Positions 25,791-34,782 of a stretch of 64,000 bases of DNA are shown piece by piece. This DNA comes from UBA2982 sp040081395 (GTDB taxonomy: Bacteria; Gemmatimonadota; Gemmatimonadetes; Longimicrobiales; Gaopeijiaceae). Numbering within the stretch: the stretch's first letter is position 1; every line of letters starts with the position of its first letter. Both the position numbers and the translations under genes were made by a program. Where the stretch lies: NCBI GenBank assembly GCA_040081395.1, contig JBEBGN010000004.1, positions 1 through 64,000 of the forward strand, read 5' to 3'. The notes under the pieces are model-generated. The model was not told the origin of the DNA. It was given only the letters and a program-made list of their open reading frames with translations, and searched no databases.

Positions 25791-26249
25791 TCAGCGCATG
25801 GGCGAGAAGTCGGTCGGATCGAGGTACATCCGCACCACCTGCGACACGATGCGTCCGTCCCGCTGCGACTCCTCGGAGACGCGCTGCCATTCCGGGTCCG
25901 CAGCGAAGTCGCGCCACGCCTGGTCGGCAACGGCGCGAGACGGATGCGCGAGCAGGTACACGAGCGTGTTCTGGCGCAGCGTCGTGTCCTGGGGGAGCCA
26001 GTAGCCGACGTTGGTCATGCCATGGCGCTCGAAGATCCGCATGGTGTGATCGCGGAACCGGGTCTGGAGCGCGTCCAGCTTTCCTTCCGGAGCCGTATAC
26101 GTACGCAACTCGAACACGCGATCCGCGGCCTGGAGCGTTGTGAGGGGGCTCGCTTGCGCCTCCTGGACGGTGCCGACTCTGCCGAGCAGGAAGCCTGCTC
26201 CGAACAGCGCGACCATCGAACCGGCGAGCAAGGCTCGCTTCGTAGCCAT
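25791..26249 (-). CDS. NIPSNAP-domain protein with N-terminal membrane anchor
   Basis: This 152-residue protein starts with a membrane-anchor or signal segment (LLAGSMVALFGAGFLLGRVG). The NIPSNAP dimeric alpha-beta barrel follows: VFELRTYTAPEGKLDALQTRFRDHT, then YWLPQ...LVYLLAHPSR and AWRDFAADPEWQ. The ATG at 26249 has an AAGGAG Shine-Dalgarno sequence a few bases upstream. The function of NIPSNAP proteins is mostly unknown. It lies between the M28 peptidase and the MBL gene on the same strand. Confidence 0.85.
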   Translation of the reverse strand: MATKRALLAGSMVALFGAGFLLGRVGTVQEAQASPLTTLQAADRVFELRTYTAPEGKLDALQTRFRDHTMRIFERHGMTNVGYWLPQDTTLRQNTLVYLLAHPSRAVADQAWRDFAADPEWQRVSEESQRDGRIVSQVVRMYLDPTDFSPMR

Positions 26250-26320
26250 CGTCGGGTACTCCTTGCCGAATGTGAGCGTCCGGCCGACGAGATTCGGCGC
26301 CGGACGACGTTCCAGCAAGT

Positions 26321-28912
26321 TCAGGGGGACGCGCCCGCTGGCACCCCTGTGCCGACGATCAGCTGCGCGAGGTCATAGCGGAGGACCGCCCGGTCGCTTC
26401 CGGTGCTCACGTCGGGCGCCAGCTCGGCCGGACGGCGGAAGACATCCGGTCCCACGAGTTCCTCCGGTCTGAGCAGGTGCTCGACGACATGCATGGAGAA
26501 CGGCGCATCCGGGGGGAGGGCGAGATCGAGCACGACCAGGGAGTCGGGCTCACCCCAGTGCTCCACCCATTCGAGGCCGTCGGGGTTCGCGAGCGCGCGC
26601 CCGTTCACCGCCAACAGGCGCGCCCCGGGCAGGTCGGGCATCTGGAACCGAAGCAGCTCGGCACCCAGCGCCGAGCGTACTCCAAGGCTCAGGCGCCTCA
26701 CGGACAAGTCGGCGGTGTCGCGCAGCACGACCACGATCGGTGGCGTCGCTTCGTAGACCGGCGCCGTAGCGACGAGCATTTCGCCGGGGATCCCGAAGTC
26801 GGCGAGGTCGCGTGTCGCCGAGTAGCTCGCACCCGCCGGGGCGGCTGCCCACGCGAGCGCAGCGGAATCGACCGAGGGGTCGGCGGCGCGGTCGGTGGCC
26901 CAGAACGCCGCGGTGTCCCCTTGCTGGTACGCGTAGACGAGCGTGCTGGGCGCGGGTCGGTCCGCGGTCGGACGCGCAGTGAGCGTCCCGACGCCGAACG
27001 CGCCGCCTGCTACGGCCAACCCCGTGAGCGGCGCCCACCAGGCGTTGGGCTGACGGACGAACTCGAGAGCCGGCGTACACAAGTAGAGCACGGCGGCCGC
27101 GAGCACCGCCAAGATGGGAGCCTGGCCGAGGCTCAGGGTCGCCCACAGCAGCTCCAGCACGGGGGCTAGGAGCATGAGTACGGGCACGGTGAACAGGAGC
27201 GTGCCGACCCATCCGATCAGGCCGTAGGCCCGCGACCGGGCCAGCGCGAACACCAGGCCGCCCAAGATCGCACCTGCCACCGGCCACTGCAGGTTCATCG
27301 CGCCGAGCGGCGCTACGAAGCCGAGCCAGGCCGCCAACCCAAGCGGCAAGAGGATCGCGCCGATGGTGAGCTCGTTCGGCCTGAGCCACCGGCGTGTCAA
27401 TGCGTTCAGGCCGGTGACGATCGCGAAAGTCGCTGCGACGAGGCCGATCACGTACCAGCCCTCGTTGTGATAGAGCGCAGCGCTCAAGCTGCCGGCCTCG
27501 GGATGGGATCCGGCGGTGAGTCGCAGCAGACCCAAGCCCGCACCGTACGCGAGCGCGCCCCCGAGGACCGTCACACCGAGCGCGCTGACCATGCCCGCCG
27601 GGCGGGACCCCGTGCGAAGTCCGACCAGGACGAGTAGCAGGAAACCCGCTACGAGTCCTCCGGTGATCGCGATCACCCAGCTAGGGTCGTAGGTGACGAG
27701 CCCGAACAGCGGAAGCGTGAAGTACACGAGGTTCGGCGCATCCACCGTGCCGAGCTCGGCGTTGCCGAACCAGCGGAGCGCCGAGAGCGCGCGCAGGCCG
27801 TGATGCTGGAGGGTGGCCTCTGAGAGGCGCTCCGGCGTGTCTGTGGCCTGATGGTAGACGTGCGCACGCCCGATTGCGGCGAAGTTGAGCCCCTGTTTAC
27901 CCGCTTCCTTGAACGGTGTGAAATCCGTGTCGTTGGGGAGTCGCTCGTAGACCTCGTAGGCGAGCGAGTTCGCGAACGGCTTCGGGTCGAAGTCGGCGAG
28001 CGCCCGCACGACCCATCCGCTCTGCTCATTCGTCTCGAACATGATCGACGGACCGCCCGCCCCCCGCATCTCGAACGAGAGCACCAGGGAGACGTCGTCG
28101 AGCCAGGGGTGCTCGTCCACGAAGGCCCGCGCGCCCAGGAGCCCGAGCTCCTCCGCGTCCGTGAAGAGCACGATCACGTCGTTGCGCACCGGGCCACCTG
28201 CTTGCAGCGCCCGGACCGCTTCCAGAATGGCGACCAATCCCGAGCCGTCATCGCCGGCACCCGGCGACAGCTCACGGCTGTCGTAGTGTGCGGTCACGAG
28301 CACTGCACCCGTCGGATTCGTCCCTGGCAGGCGGGCCATCACGTTGCGGACCGTCGCCGTGCGCACGGCGCTGCCCCGCTGGATCGTGGCCGTCGCGGTT
28401 TGCACGACGGGTTCGAGGCCGAGCGACCCGAGCCGGCCCAGCAGGTAGTCGCGCACTCGCGCGTGCTCCGGAGAGCCCGTCGGGTGCGGCGCTCTGGCCA
28501 CTTCCACCAACATGGCCATCGCACGCGCAGAGGAGAACGCGGTGTCGGGCGCATTCGCCGGTGCCGGGCGCGGCATGGCGACCCGGCTGCTGGCGAGTGC
28601 GACCATCGCCACCAGGATGGCCACCGTCAGCGGGCCTCGCCCGCGCTTCTTTGGCCCTTCGTCCCCGGGCGCTGCGGCCGCCTTGGCCTCGGCTTTCGCC
28701 GCCTTGCCCTTCTTCTTCGACTTTCCCGCCTTGGGGTCCCCCGCCTTTCCCCCCGCGGCCGCAGTCGAGGCCTTGTCACCCAGCAGGGCGAGCAACTCGG
28801 ACTTGGAGAGTTCGCCTTCCCCGGTGTCTTCCTCCTCGTAATTCTCCCGGTCCGCCTTGGAGATGCCCAACTCCTCGTCGGAGGGAAGTTCGGGAAGCTT
28901 GTAGTCGCTCAT
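26321..28912 (-). CDS. M28-family membrane metallopeptidase (ERMP1/Fxna-like) with charged N-terminal tail
   Basis: This 863-residue protein begins with ~90 hydrophilic residues (acidic, then Lys/Ala-rich, e.g. KSKKKGKAAKAEAK), then one membrane helix (TVAILVAMVALASS). An M28 peptidase domain follows, with the zinc ligands in TAHYDSR, GAGDDGSG, TDAEELGLLG and a VYHQATDTPE His. Several more membrane helices come from ~415 to 660, and a C-terminal beta-rich domain ends it. This order matches Fxna/ERMP1-like peptidases. It starts 11 nt after the regulator-carboxypeptidase gene and is probably co-transcribed. Confidence 0.85.
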   Translation of the reverse strand: MSDYKLPELPSDEELGISKADRENYEEEDTGEGELSKSELLALLGDKASTAAAGGKAGDPKAGKSKKKGKAAKAEAKAAAAPGDEGPKKRGRGPLTVAILVAMVALASSRVAMPRPAPANAPDTAFSSARAMAMLVEVARAPHPTGSPEHARVRDYLLGRLGSLGLEPVVQTATATIQRGSAVRTATVRNVMARLPGTNPTGAVLVTAHYDSRELSPGAGDDGSGLVAILEAVRALQAGGPVRNDVIVLFTDAEELGLLGARAFVDEHPWLDDVSLVLSFEMRGAGGPSIMFETNEQSGWVVRALADFDPKPFANSLAYEVYERLPNDTDFTPFKEAGKQGLNFAAIGRAHVYHQATDTPERLSEATLQHHGLRALSALRWFGNAELGTVDAPNLVYFTLPLFGLVTYDPSWVIAITGGLVAGFLLLVLVGLRTGSRPAGMVSALGVTVLGGALAYGAGLGLLRLTAGSHPEAGSLSAALYHNEGWYVIGLVAATFAIVTGLNALTRRWLRPNELTIGAILLPLGLAAWLGFVAPLGAMNLQWPVAGAILGGLVFALARSRAYGLIGWVGTLLFTVPVLMLLAPVLELLWATLSLGQAPILAVLAAAVLYLCTPALEFVRQPNAWWAPLTGLAVAGGAFGVGTLTARPTADRPAPSTLVYAYQQGDTAAFWATDRAADPSVDSAALAWAAAPAGASYSATRDLADFGIPGEMLVATAPVYEATPPIVVVLRDTADLSVRRLSLGVRSALGAELLRFQMPDLPGARLLAVNGRALANPDGLEWVEHWGEPDSLVVLDLALPPDAPFSMHVVEHLLRPEELVGPDVFRRPAELAPDVSTGSDRAVLRYDLAQLIVGTGVPAGASP

Positions 28913-28923
28913 GTGCGCGTGCT

Positions 28924-31242
28924 CTATCTCGCGAGGATCCCGACGATCTCGTCGATCGCCTCCTCGACGAGATCGTCGTCGAGGCCCGCCCCGTTGGCGA
29001 GGATCGAGAAGATCACCTCCCGACCGTCCTCCTGTACGAGATATCCCGACAGAGAGTTGACGTTGGAGATCGTTCCGGTCTTTGCGAAGACCCTCCCTTC
29101 GAGTCCGCCGAGGCGCTCCTCGAGCGTCGAGTCGGCCTCTCCCGGCTCGGCCATCGCGGCCCGGTATGCGTCACCGTCCGGTCGCGCGCGCATGTGACCC
29201 AGGACGCGCACCAGGGCCCTGGGCGTGACGAGGTTGTAGGCCGAGAGCCCCGATCCGTCTCGGCTGGAGACGTCCAGCGTGTCCACCCCGACTTCGTCTC
29301 TCAAGAAGTCGTCCACGACCCGCAATCCCTCGGCCCAGCTTCCGCGCTCCCCATGCGCTGCGCCGAGGCCGAGCAGGAGCTGCTCCGCCATCCAGTTCTG
29401 GCTTGGTTCGAGAGCGCCGCGTACGAGTTCGGCGACCGGCGGCGACTCGATCGCCGTCAGGAAGTGCGCGCGCGGGCAGCTGCGCACGGCGCCGGCGAGG
29501 CAGTTCGGTCCGATCGCCTCGCCCGTGGTCCAACGGACCGCCCACCCGTGTTGCGCGATGATGCCGACGCGCTCCAGCGCCTGCGCCAGGGCACCGGAGG
29601 CGATGCGCACGGGGTCGCGCTGGGCGAGTGCCAGAGTGTCGACGGTACCGATCTCGATAGCCCCTTCGAGCTCGATGCGCCGTGATTCGGGCAGGTAGCG
29701 AGCGACCATCCGGCGGGAGCCCTCGCTCGACGACGTCCTTACACGCGGGATCAGGAACGTGTCGTCGACGCGGGGGGACCACGCCACCTCGGCGGGAGCG
29801 CCGACCCAGGGGCCGGCCCGCACGATCACTTCGAGCTCTCCTTCGTCGAGCGCGAAGGCGCCTCCCGAGGCGCCGTAGCCGAGCGGGAGATCGTCGACCT
29901 CTCGTGTCGGCGCCACGCTCGTCGAGTCCCAGGCAGAGACGTCGATCAGGAGCGACCCGGTCACCTCCCTGATTCCCGCGGCAACCACGCTGTCTGCCAA
30001 CGCACTGACCGCTGCGCTCCCGGACTCCCAGTATCGCCTGGACAGGGAAGGGTCCCCCGAGCCGATGACCACGAGGTCACCCTCGAGCCGCCCCCCGGTC
30101 AGCTTCCCCGACGCCCACACCTCCGTGCGGAACCGATACTCTGGCCCGAGAAGTGACCACGCTGCAGCCGTGATCAGGATCTTCTGATTGGACGCGGGCA
30201 CGAACCACTGTCGAGAGTTGCGCTCGTACAGGGTTCGTCCTGAGCGCTCGTCGACGGCAAGAATGCCAAAATGCGCCCGGTCGAGGGGCTCTGCCCCGAC
30301 CACCGCGTCGACGGCTTCACGTGTCCCCCCCGAACCGCCCATCCCACCGAGAGACGCACAGCCAGCCAGCACGAGGAGCAGGGCGACCGATGCAATGCGG
30401 CCTAGGTGCCCCTGTGCGGAGCCACGCGTGCGGTCGTCGGGGAAGAGGGCGTCACGAACGCGCTCCATGCCGCCGTGCGCGGACACCTCACGCGGCGTGA
30501 GCCCGGTCTGCCTCTTCATGGCCCGGGCGAGCGAAGTGGCGGTCGCGTAGCCGAGGGAGAACGCGACGTCCTCGACCGTCCGCCCGTCACTGGACAGGCG
30601 CGCGCCGGCGAGCAGCAAGCGCCCCCACAACAGCACCCGCGTGGGTGCGGGCAATCCCGCCTCTTCGAGCGCCTGGCGCAGGCTCCTCGGTGTGTGCCCC
30701 AACGCAGCGGCCAGCTTCTCCACGTTGGTGTCGTCACCAGCGTGCTCGACCGCCCAGCCGATGGCGACCGGACCGGGCGAAGCGAAGCGACCTTCCAGGC
30801 CGCGCGCGATGCCGTCGGCGCGTGCGGTGGCGAGGGCCTTGTCCACGATGGCCCGCATGGCCGGGGGCTCTGCGCTCGCTGCCAAGATGCCGTCGACACC
30901 GAGCCCACCGAGGTCGTAGTACGCCAGCGCGTAGCTCTCTTCCACGCAGGCGATGATGGCGAGGCTGGGGTACTGGCTGCGGAACCGCTCGATCTCTCGA
31001 CTGGCGAGGTGGCGGTTGGGTTGATCTGCATCGACCAGGCATCCGTCGAAGCTCCTGCGACCCAGCAAGCGTCGCATCGACTCCCATGACGAGCACACGA
31101 CGACCTCGTGGTCGCCGGAGAGCGCCTCGTAGAGGCGGGCGACCGCACGTGCGTCGGCTTGCAGGATGACCAGGGCCGCCAAAGTACCCCCGGGACGGGA
31201 CGCGGTACGGCGAAGATGCTCCGCCGCGTGGACCGTCAGCAA
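28924..31242 (-). CDS. Fusion of receiver-like domain, AraC-type HTH and PBP4-type D-Ala-D-Ala carboxypeptidase
   Basis: One uninterrupted frame of 772 codons encodes three parts. Residues ~23-140 form a receiver-like fold, with Asp71 in FDGCLVDADQP at the phospho-acceptor place but a degenerate acidic pair. Residues ~170-255 are an AraC-type double HTH (VEDVAFSLGYATATSLARAM..., GLTPREV). Residues ~281-295 are hydrophobic with a lipobox ending at Cys295 (LLLVLAGC). Residues ~310-772 form a family S13/PBP4 domain with SNQK (Ser351-Lys354), SQN (614-616) and KTG (721-723). A separate start inside the frame is possible at ATG 30468 but has no good ribosome binding site. This would be a ToxR-like membrane topology or a read-through pair of genes. 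Confidence 0.7.
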   Translation of the reverse strand: MLTVHAAEHLRRTASRPGGTLAALVILQADARAVARLYEALSGDHEVVVCSSWESMRRLLGRRSFDGCLVDADQPNRHLASREIERFRSQYPSLAIIACVEESYALAYYDLGGLGVDGILAASAEPPAMRAIVDKALATARADGIARGLEGRFASPGPVAIGWAVEHAGDDTNVEKLAAALGHTPRSLRQALEEAGLPAPTRVLLWGRLLLAGARLSSDGRTVEDVAFSLGYATATSLARAMKRQTGLTPREVSAHGGMERVRDALFPDDRTRGSAQGHLGRIASVALLLVLAGCASLGGMGGSGGTREAVDAVVGAEPLDRAHFGILAVDERSGRTLYERNSRQWFVPASNQKILITAAAWSLLGPEYRFRTEVWASGKLTGGRLEGDLVVIGSGDPSLSRRYWESGSAAVSALADSVVAAGIREVTGSLLIDVSAWDSTSVAPTREVDDLPLGYGASGGAFALDEGELEVIVRAGPWVGAPAEVAWSPRVDDTFLIPRVRTSSSEGSRRMVARYLPESRRIELEGAIEIGTVDTLALAQRDPVRIASGALAQALERVGIIAQHGWAVRWTTGEAIGPNCLAGAVRSCPRAHFLTAIESPPVAELVRGALEPSQNWMAEQLLLGLGAAHGERGSWAEGLRVVDDFLRDEVGVDTLDVSSRDGSGLSAYNLVTPRALVRVLGHMRARPDGDAYRAAMAEPGEADSTLEERLGGLEGRVFAKTGTISNVNSLSGYLVQEDGREVIFSILANGAGLDDDLVEEAIDEIVGILAR

Positions 31243-31284
31243 GCAAGTCGAGCGCGACGGCGAGCCGATCGCGTTCGATCACCC

Positions 31285-31608
31285 CTACTCGATGGGTCCC
31301 AGCCGCACCGCGGTGCCATAGCAGAGCATCTCCGCGGCACCCGCCATCACTTCGGATGTCTGGAAGCGTACGCTGACCACCGCGTCCGCCCCGAGTGCCT
31401 GGGCTTCCTCCACCATCCGGTCGATCGCCTGCTCGCGCGTTTCCGCGAGGACCTTCGTGTACTCGCGGATCTCGCCGCCGGCGAGGTTGCGAAGGACGGC
31501 GATGAAGTAGAGGCCGAGGTGCCGGCTCCGGATCGTGCTGCCCCGCACGAGGCCGAGGGTCTCCTTCACGCGCTGTCCGGCGACGTCCGCGGTGGTGACG
31601 ACGATCAT
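31285..31608 (-). CDS. YbjQ/UPF0145 family protein
   Basis: This 107-residue YbjQ-like pentameric alpha-beta protein shows the diagnostic segments VTTADVAGQRVKETLGLVRGSTIRS, REQAIDRMVEEAQALGADAVV and EMLCYGTAV. The biochemical role is unknown; the family was once called heavy-metal-binding. Its ATG overlaps the stop of the anti-sigma-like gene by 4 nt (ATGA), so it belongs to the sigma-factor unit. Confidence 0.88.
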   Translation of the reverse strand: MIVVTTADVAGQRVKETLGLVRGSTIRSRHLGLYFIAVLRNLAGGEIREYTKVLAETREQAIDRMVEEAQALGADAVVSVRFQTSEVMAGAAEMLCYGTAVRLGPIE

Positions 31609-32030
31609 CGATGCACGTCCCTGTAGGGATCCCGCAGCCATTCCCGGTACCGCTCCCAGATCACCGACGCGAACAGGATCAGGATCCCGATCGCGATCGC
31701 TCCGGTCGCCATCTTCTCCCACGGGTCGGACGGAGAGGTCGTGAAGAGATACACGCCGTATGAGAGCCAGACGGCGAGCCCCGCGACCAGCAGTATCCAC
31801 CCGATAGGCCGCGTCACGCGTGCGTTCACGCGATCCCAGACCGACGTGTAGCGCGCCGCCGGGTGGAACGACAGCTCCTGGAAGTCCGACTTGAGCGCGC
31901 GAAAAATGGCGACCTCGCGTTGGAGTTCCGTCGATGTGGCCAGCTCGGTATCCACCCGCGCCCGTTCCTCGGGCGCCAGCTCGCCGTCCAGGTAGCGCAT
32001 GAGATCGTCGGTCGTGATGCGCGTGTTCAT
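31605..32030 (-). CDS. Putative anti-sigma factor, zinc-free, two membrane helices
   Basis: This 141-residue protein has an N-terminal acidic helical segment (TTDDLMRYLDGELAPEERARVDTEL), which is the pattern of an anti-sigma domain. The Cys and His residues of the zinc anti-sigma motif are absent. Two membrane helices follow (GWILLVAGLAVWLSY and TGAIAIGILILFASVIW). It is translationally coupled to the ECF sigma gene upstream (ATGA overlap) and to ybjQ downstream. It probably holds the sigma factor at the membrane, inferred from context. Confidence 0.75.
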   Translation of the reverse strand: MNTRITTDDLMRYLDGELAPEERARVDTELATSTELQREVAIFRALKSDFQELSFHPAARYTSVWDRVNARVTRPIGWILLVAGLAVWLSYGVYLFTTSPSDPWEKMATGAIAIGILILFASVIWERYREWLRDPYRDVHR

Positions 32031-32593
32031 GGATGCTCCACGTTCATTCCGACCAGCGCCTCGCGCAGGGCGTTGCGCGCGTGGTAGAGCCTGCTCGCGA
32101 CCGTGCCCTCGGGGATCTCGAGGATCTGGGCGATCTCGCCGTACCGGAACCCTTCGAGCTCCTTCAGCACGAGGATCTCCCGGTGCTCAGGACCGATGCG
32201 CTCGAGCCCCTTCCACAGCGTGGTGCGTGCGTCGCTGCGCTGATGCGCGCGCTCGGGGCCGCGCTCATGGTCTGCCGGGCGCTCCTCGATGAACTCATCG
32301 ACCTCCTCCATGCGGAACTTGGCCTTCCGGCTGCGCAACATGTCGCGGCACTGGTTCCTGAGGATCTGGAAGAACCAGGGGCCGAACGGCCGGCGGAGGT
32401 CGAAACGTTGGAGGGTGTCATACGTCTTGATGAACGCGTCTTGGAGCGCGTCCTGAGCGTCCTCGGTGTTGCCCATCATGGCCACGGCCAACCGGAGGCC
32501 AGACGGTTCGTAGGCCCTGACCAAAGGCTCGTAGAACCGCGCGTCTCCGGCTTTGCACTTACGAATGAGCTCGCGTTCCAGCTCCGGCTGCAA
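32027..32593 (-). CDS. ECF-type RNA polymerase sigma factor
   Basis: This ~188-residue sigma-70 family ECF factor has region 2 at LIRKCKAGDARFYEPLV through NTEDAQDALQDAFIKTYDTL and RRPFGPWFFQILRNQCRDMLR. Region 4 is IGPEHREILVLKELEGFRYGEIAQILEIPEGTVASRLYHARNAL. The best start is TTG 32593, which has AAAGGAAA about 5 nt before it; the open frame upstream would overlap divergent ligA and carries no sigma homology. It is followed by an overlapping anti-sigma gene. Confidence 0.92.
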   Translation of the reverse strand: MQPELERELIRKCKAGDARFYEPLVRAYEPSGLRLAVAMMGNTEDAQDALQDAFIKTYDTLQRFDLRRPFGPWFFQILRNQCRDMLRSRKAKFRMEEVDEFIEERPADHERGPERAHQRSDARTTLWKGLERIGPEHREILVLKELEGFRYGEIAQILEIPEGTVASRLYHARNALREALVGMNVEHP

Positions 32594-32751
32594 CGGGTTT
32601 CCTTTCTTGGCGTCGCGGATGGCGGGCCACCCGTGAAGCTCGTGACGGCCTCTACGCGAGGCCCGTCGGATTCCTTCACCGGGGGGCAGGACCGCCCCAT
32701 CTTCCGTGTTCGCCCGCCTCGTCCGCAACTTCGGCCCGAACCACGAGTCCC

Positions 32752-34782
32752 GTGACGCGCTCTCGCGACGACCGCTCCCGCGCCGCTCAGGAGGCGGAGC
32801 GGCTTCGGGCCGAGCTCCACCGCCACAACTTCCTCTACCACGTCGAAGCGCGCCCCGAGATCTCGGACGCCGACTTCGACGCACTCTTCCGGCGTCTCCA
32901 GGCGATCGAGGCCGAGTACCCGGACCTCGTCACTCCCGACTCTCCGACACAGCGCGTGGGGGCCGAGCCGCAGGCCGAGCTCCAGACGGTCGAGCACGAA
33001 GCACCGATGCTGTCCCTGGACTCCACGCAGGACGAGGACGACGTGCGCCGCTTCGACGAGCGCGTGCGGAAGGCGCTCGGGGGCGTGAAGCCGAAGTACA
33101 TGCTCCAGCCCAAGCTCGACGGCGCCTCCATGGAGCTGGTCTATGAGCGTGGTGTGCTGGTGCGTGCCGTTACGCGAGGCAACGGACGCGCGGGTGAGGC
33201 CGTCACCGAGAACGTGCGCACCATCCCGTCCGTGCCCCTCCGCCTGCGCACCGAGAAGCGGGACGCCCCTGAGCTGTTGGCGCTCCGCGGAGAGGTGATG
33301 ATGTACATCTCCGACTTCCAGAGCTTCAACGCCGCGCTCGTCGAGCGTGGGGCCGAACCGTACGCCTCTCCGCGCAACTCGGCGGCGGGCGCCGTGCGTC
33401 AGCTCGACTCGGCCATCACGGCAGGCCGGAAGCTCGACCTCATCGCCTATGACGTGATCGCGGCCACGGGCGTTCGCTTCACCAGCGACTCGGAGGCCGT
33501 GCAAGCGATCCGGGACTGGGGCTTCAAGGTCCCCGAGCGCACGCGGCCTGCGCACACCTTGGAAGAGATCCTCGAGTACCAGCGTGCGTTCGGGCGAGAC
33601 CGGGACGATCTCGACTACGAGATCGACGGCGTGGTCATCAAGCTGGACGACGTGAGCGCGCGCGCCGCGATGGGGTCCACGTCGCACCATCCGCGCTGGG
33701 CCATCGCGTACAAGTTCGAGCCGCGTCAGGAAGTAACCCGCATCGACAAGATCGACGTACAGGTTGGGCGCACAGGGGTGCTCACGCCCGTGGCGCTGCT
33801 GCGTCCCGTCGTGGTGGGGGGCGTCACGGTGTCGCGCGCGTCGCTGCACAACCGCGAGGAGCTGAAGCGAAAGGATCTCCGCGAAGGAGACATCGTGCGC
33901 ATCCAGCGCGCGGGGGACGTCATTCCTCAAGTGGTCGAGGTGGTCGAGAAGGGCGCGCACCGCGGGCCCGAGTTCGAGATGCCCGGCAAGTGCCCGGCGT
34001 GCGGCACGCGCGTCGTCGAAGACGGACCGCGCACCGTGTGTCCCAACCGCTTCGCGTGTCCTGCTCAGCTCAAGGGCCGCATCGTCCACTTGGCCGCGCG
34101 CGACGCGCTCGACATCGAGGGACTGGGGGATGAGACCGCCAACCTGCTGGTCGAGCGGGGATTGGTCGACGAGATCGCCGACCTCTTCGACCTCACACCC
34201 GAGCAGCTCATGGACCTCGAGGGCTTTGCCGAGAAGTCGTCGAACGCCCTCGTCGCTGCGATCCACGCACGCAGGAAGCCCGAACTCGCGCGCTTCCTCA
34301 TCGCGCTCGGCATTCCCGAGGTGGGGGTCTCGGTCGCGCGCGACCTCTCCGCACACTTCGGCGACTTCGAGCGCATACGTAGCGCGAGCCGCGAGGAGTT
34401 GGAGGCGGTCCATGGCATCGGTCCGCGCATGAGCGAAGCGATCACCGTCTTCTTCGAGGACCCGCGTAGCCGCACGGCGATCGACGCGCTGCTCGCGCGC
34501 GGCGTGCAGCCGCTGGTGACGGAGCCGACGCCGACCGACCTGCCCGACCTCGGAACCGCGGTCTTCACGGGCACCTTGCCGGTGGCGCGGGTAGTGGCCG
34601 AGACCGCCTGGCGGCGCATCGGTGGCAAGACCGCGGGCGCCGTCTCGAAGAAAACCGCCTTCGTGGTGGCGGGCGAGGAGGCGGGGTCGAAGCTGGAGAA
34701 GGCCGAGAAGCTCGGTGTGGAGGTGCTCGACTTCGACCGCTTCGTGGCCCGTCTGCACGACCTCGGCGGCTCGCTCGACTAG
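32752..34782 (+). CDS. ligA: NAD+-dependent DNA ligase with atypical active-site neighbours
   Basis: This 676-residue enzyme has the full LigA order: domain Ia, adenylation domain with PKLDG (Lys121), motif III ALRGEV, motif IV DYEIDGVVIK, motif V PRWAIAYKF, the OB segment VGRTGVLTPVA, a four-Cys zinc finger (CPACG...CPNRFAC), HhH repeats and a BRCT-like end. Deviations from the usual LigA sequence are Gln at the position two before the catalytic Lys (usually Glu), RGNG for RGDG and GEA for GED. It starts at a GTG. The next gene, polX, overlaps by 1 nt. Confidence 0.94.
   Translation: MTRSRDDRSRAAQEAERLRAELHRHNFLYHVEARPEISDADFDALFRRLQAIEAEYPDLVTPDSPTQRVGAEPQAELQTVEHEAPMLSLDSTQDEDDVRRFDERVRKALGGVKPKYMLQPKLDGASMELVYERGVLVRAVTRGNGRAGEAVTENVRTIPSVPLRLRTEKRDAPELLALRGEVMMYISDFQSFNAALVERGAEPYASPRNSAAGAVRQLDSAITAGRKLDLIAYDVIAATGVRFTSDSEAVQAIRDWGFKVPERTRPAHTLEEILEYQRAFGRDRDDLDYEIDGVVIKLDDVSARAAMGSTSHHPRWAIAYKFEPRQEVTRIDKIDVQVGRTGVLTPVALLRPVVVGGVTVSRASLHNREELKRKDLREGDIVRIQRAGDVIPQVVEVVEKGAHRGPEFEMPGKCPACGTRVVEDGPRTVCPNRFACPAQLKGRIVHLAARDALDIEGLGDETANLLVERGLVDEIADLFDLTPEQLMDLEGFAEKSSNALVAAIHARRKPELARFLIALGIPEVGVSVARDLSAHFGDFERIRSASREELEAVHGIGPRMSEAITVFFEDPRSRTAIDALLARGVQPLVTEPTPTDLPDLGTAVFTGTLPVARVVAETAWRRIGGKTAGAVSKKTAFVVAGEEAGSKLEKAEKLGVEVLDFDRFVARLHDLGGSLD

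Noticed and set aside
32476..34758. Long minus-strand open frame opposite ligA
   Set aside because: It lies opposite ligA, which has all its motifs, and the product shows no domain pattern.
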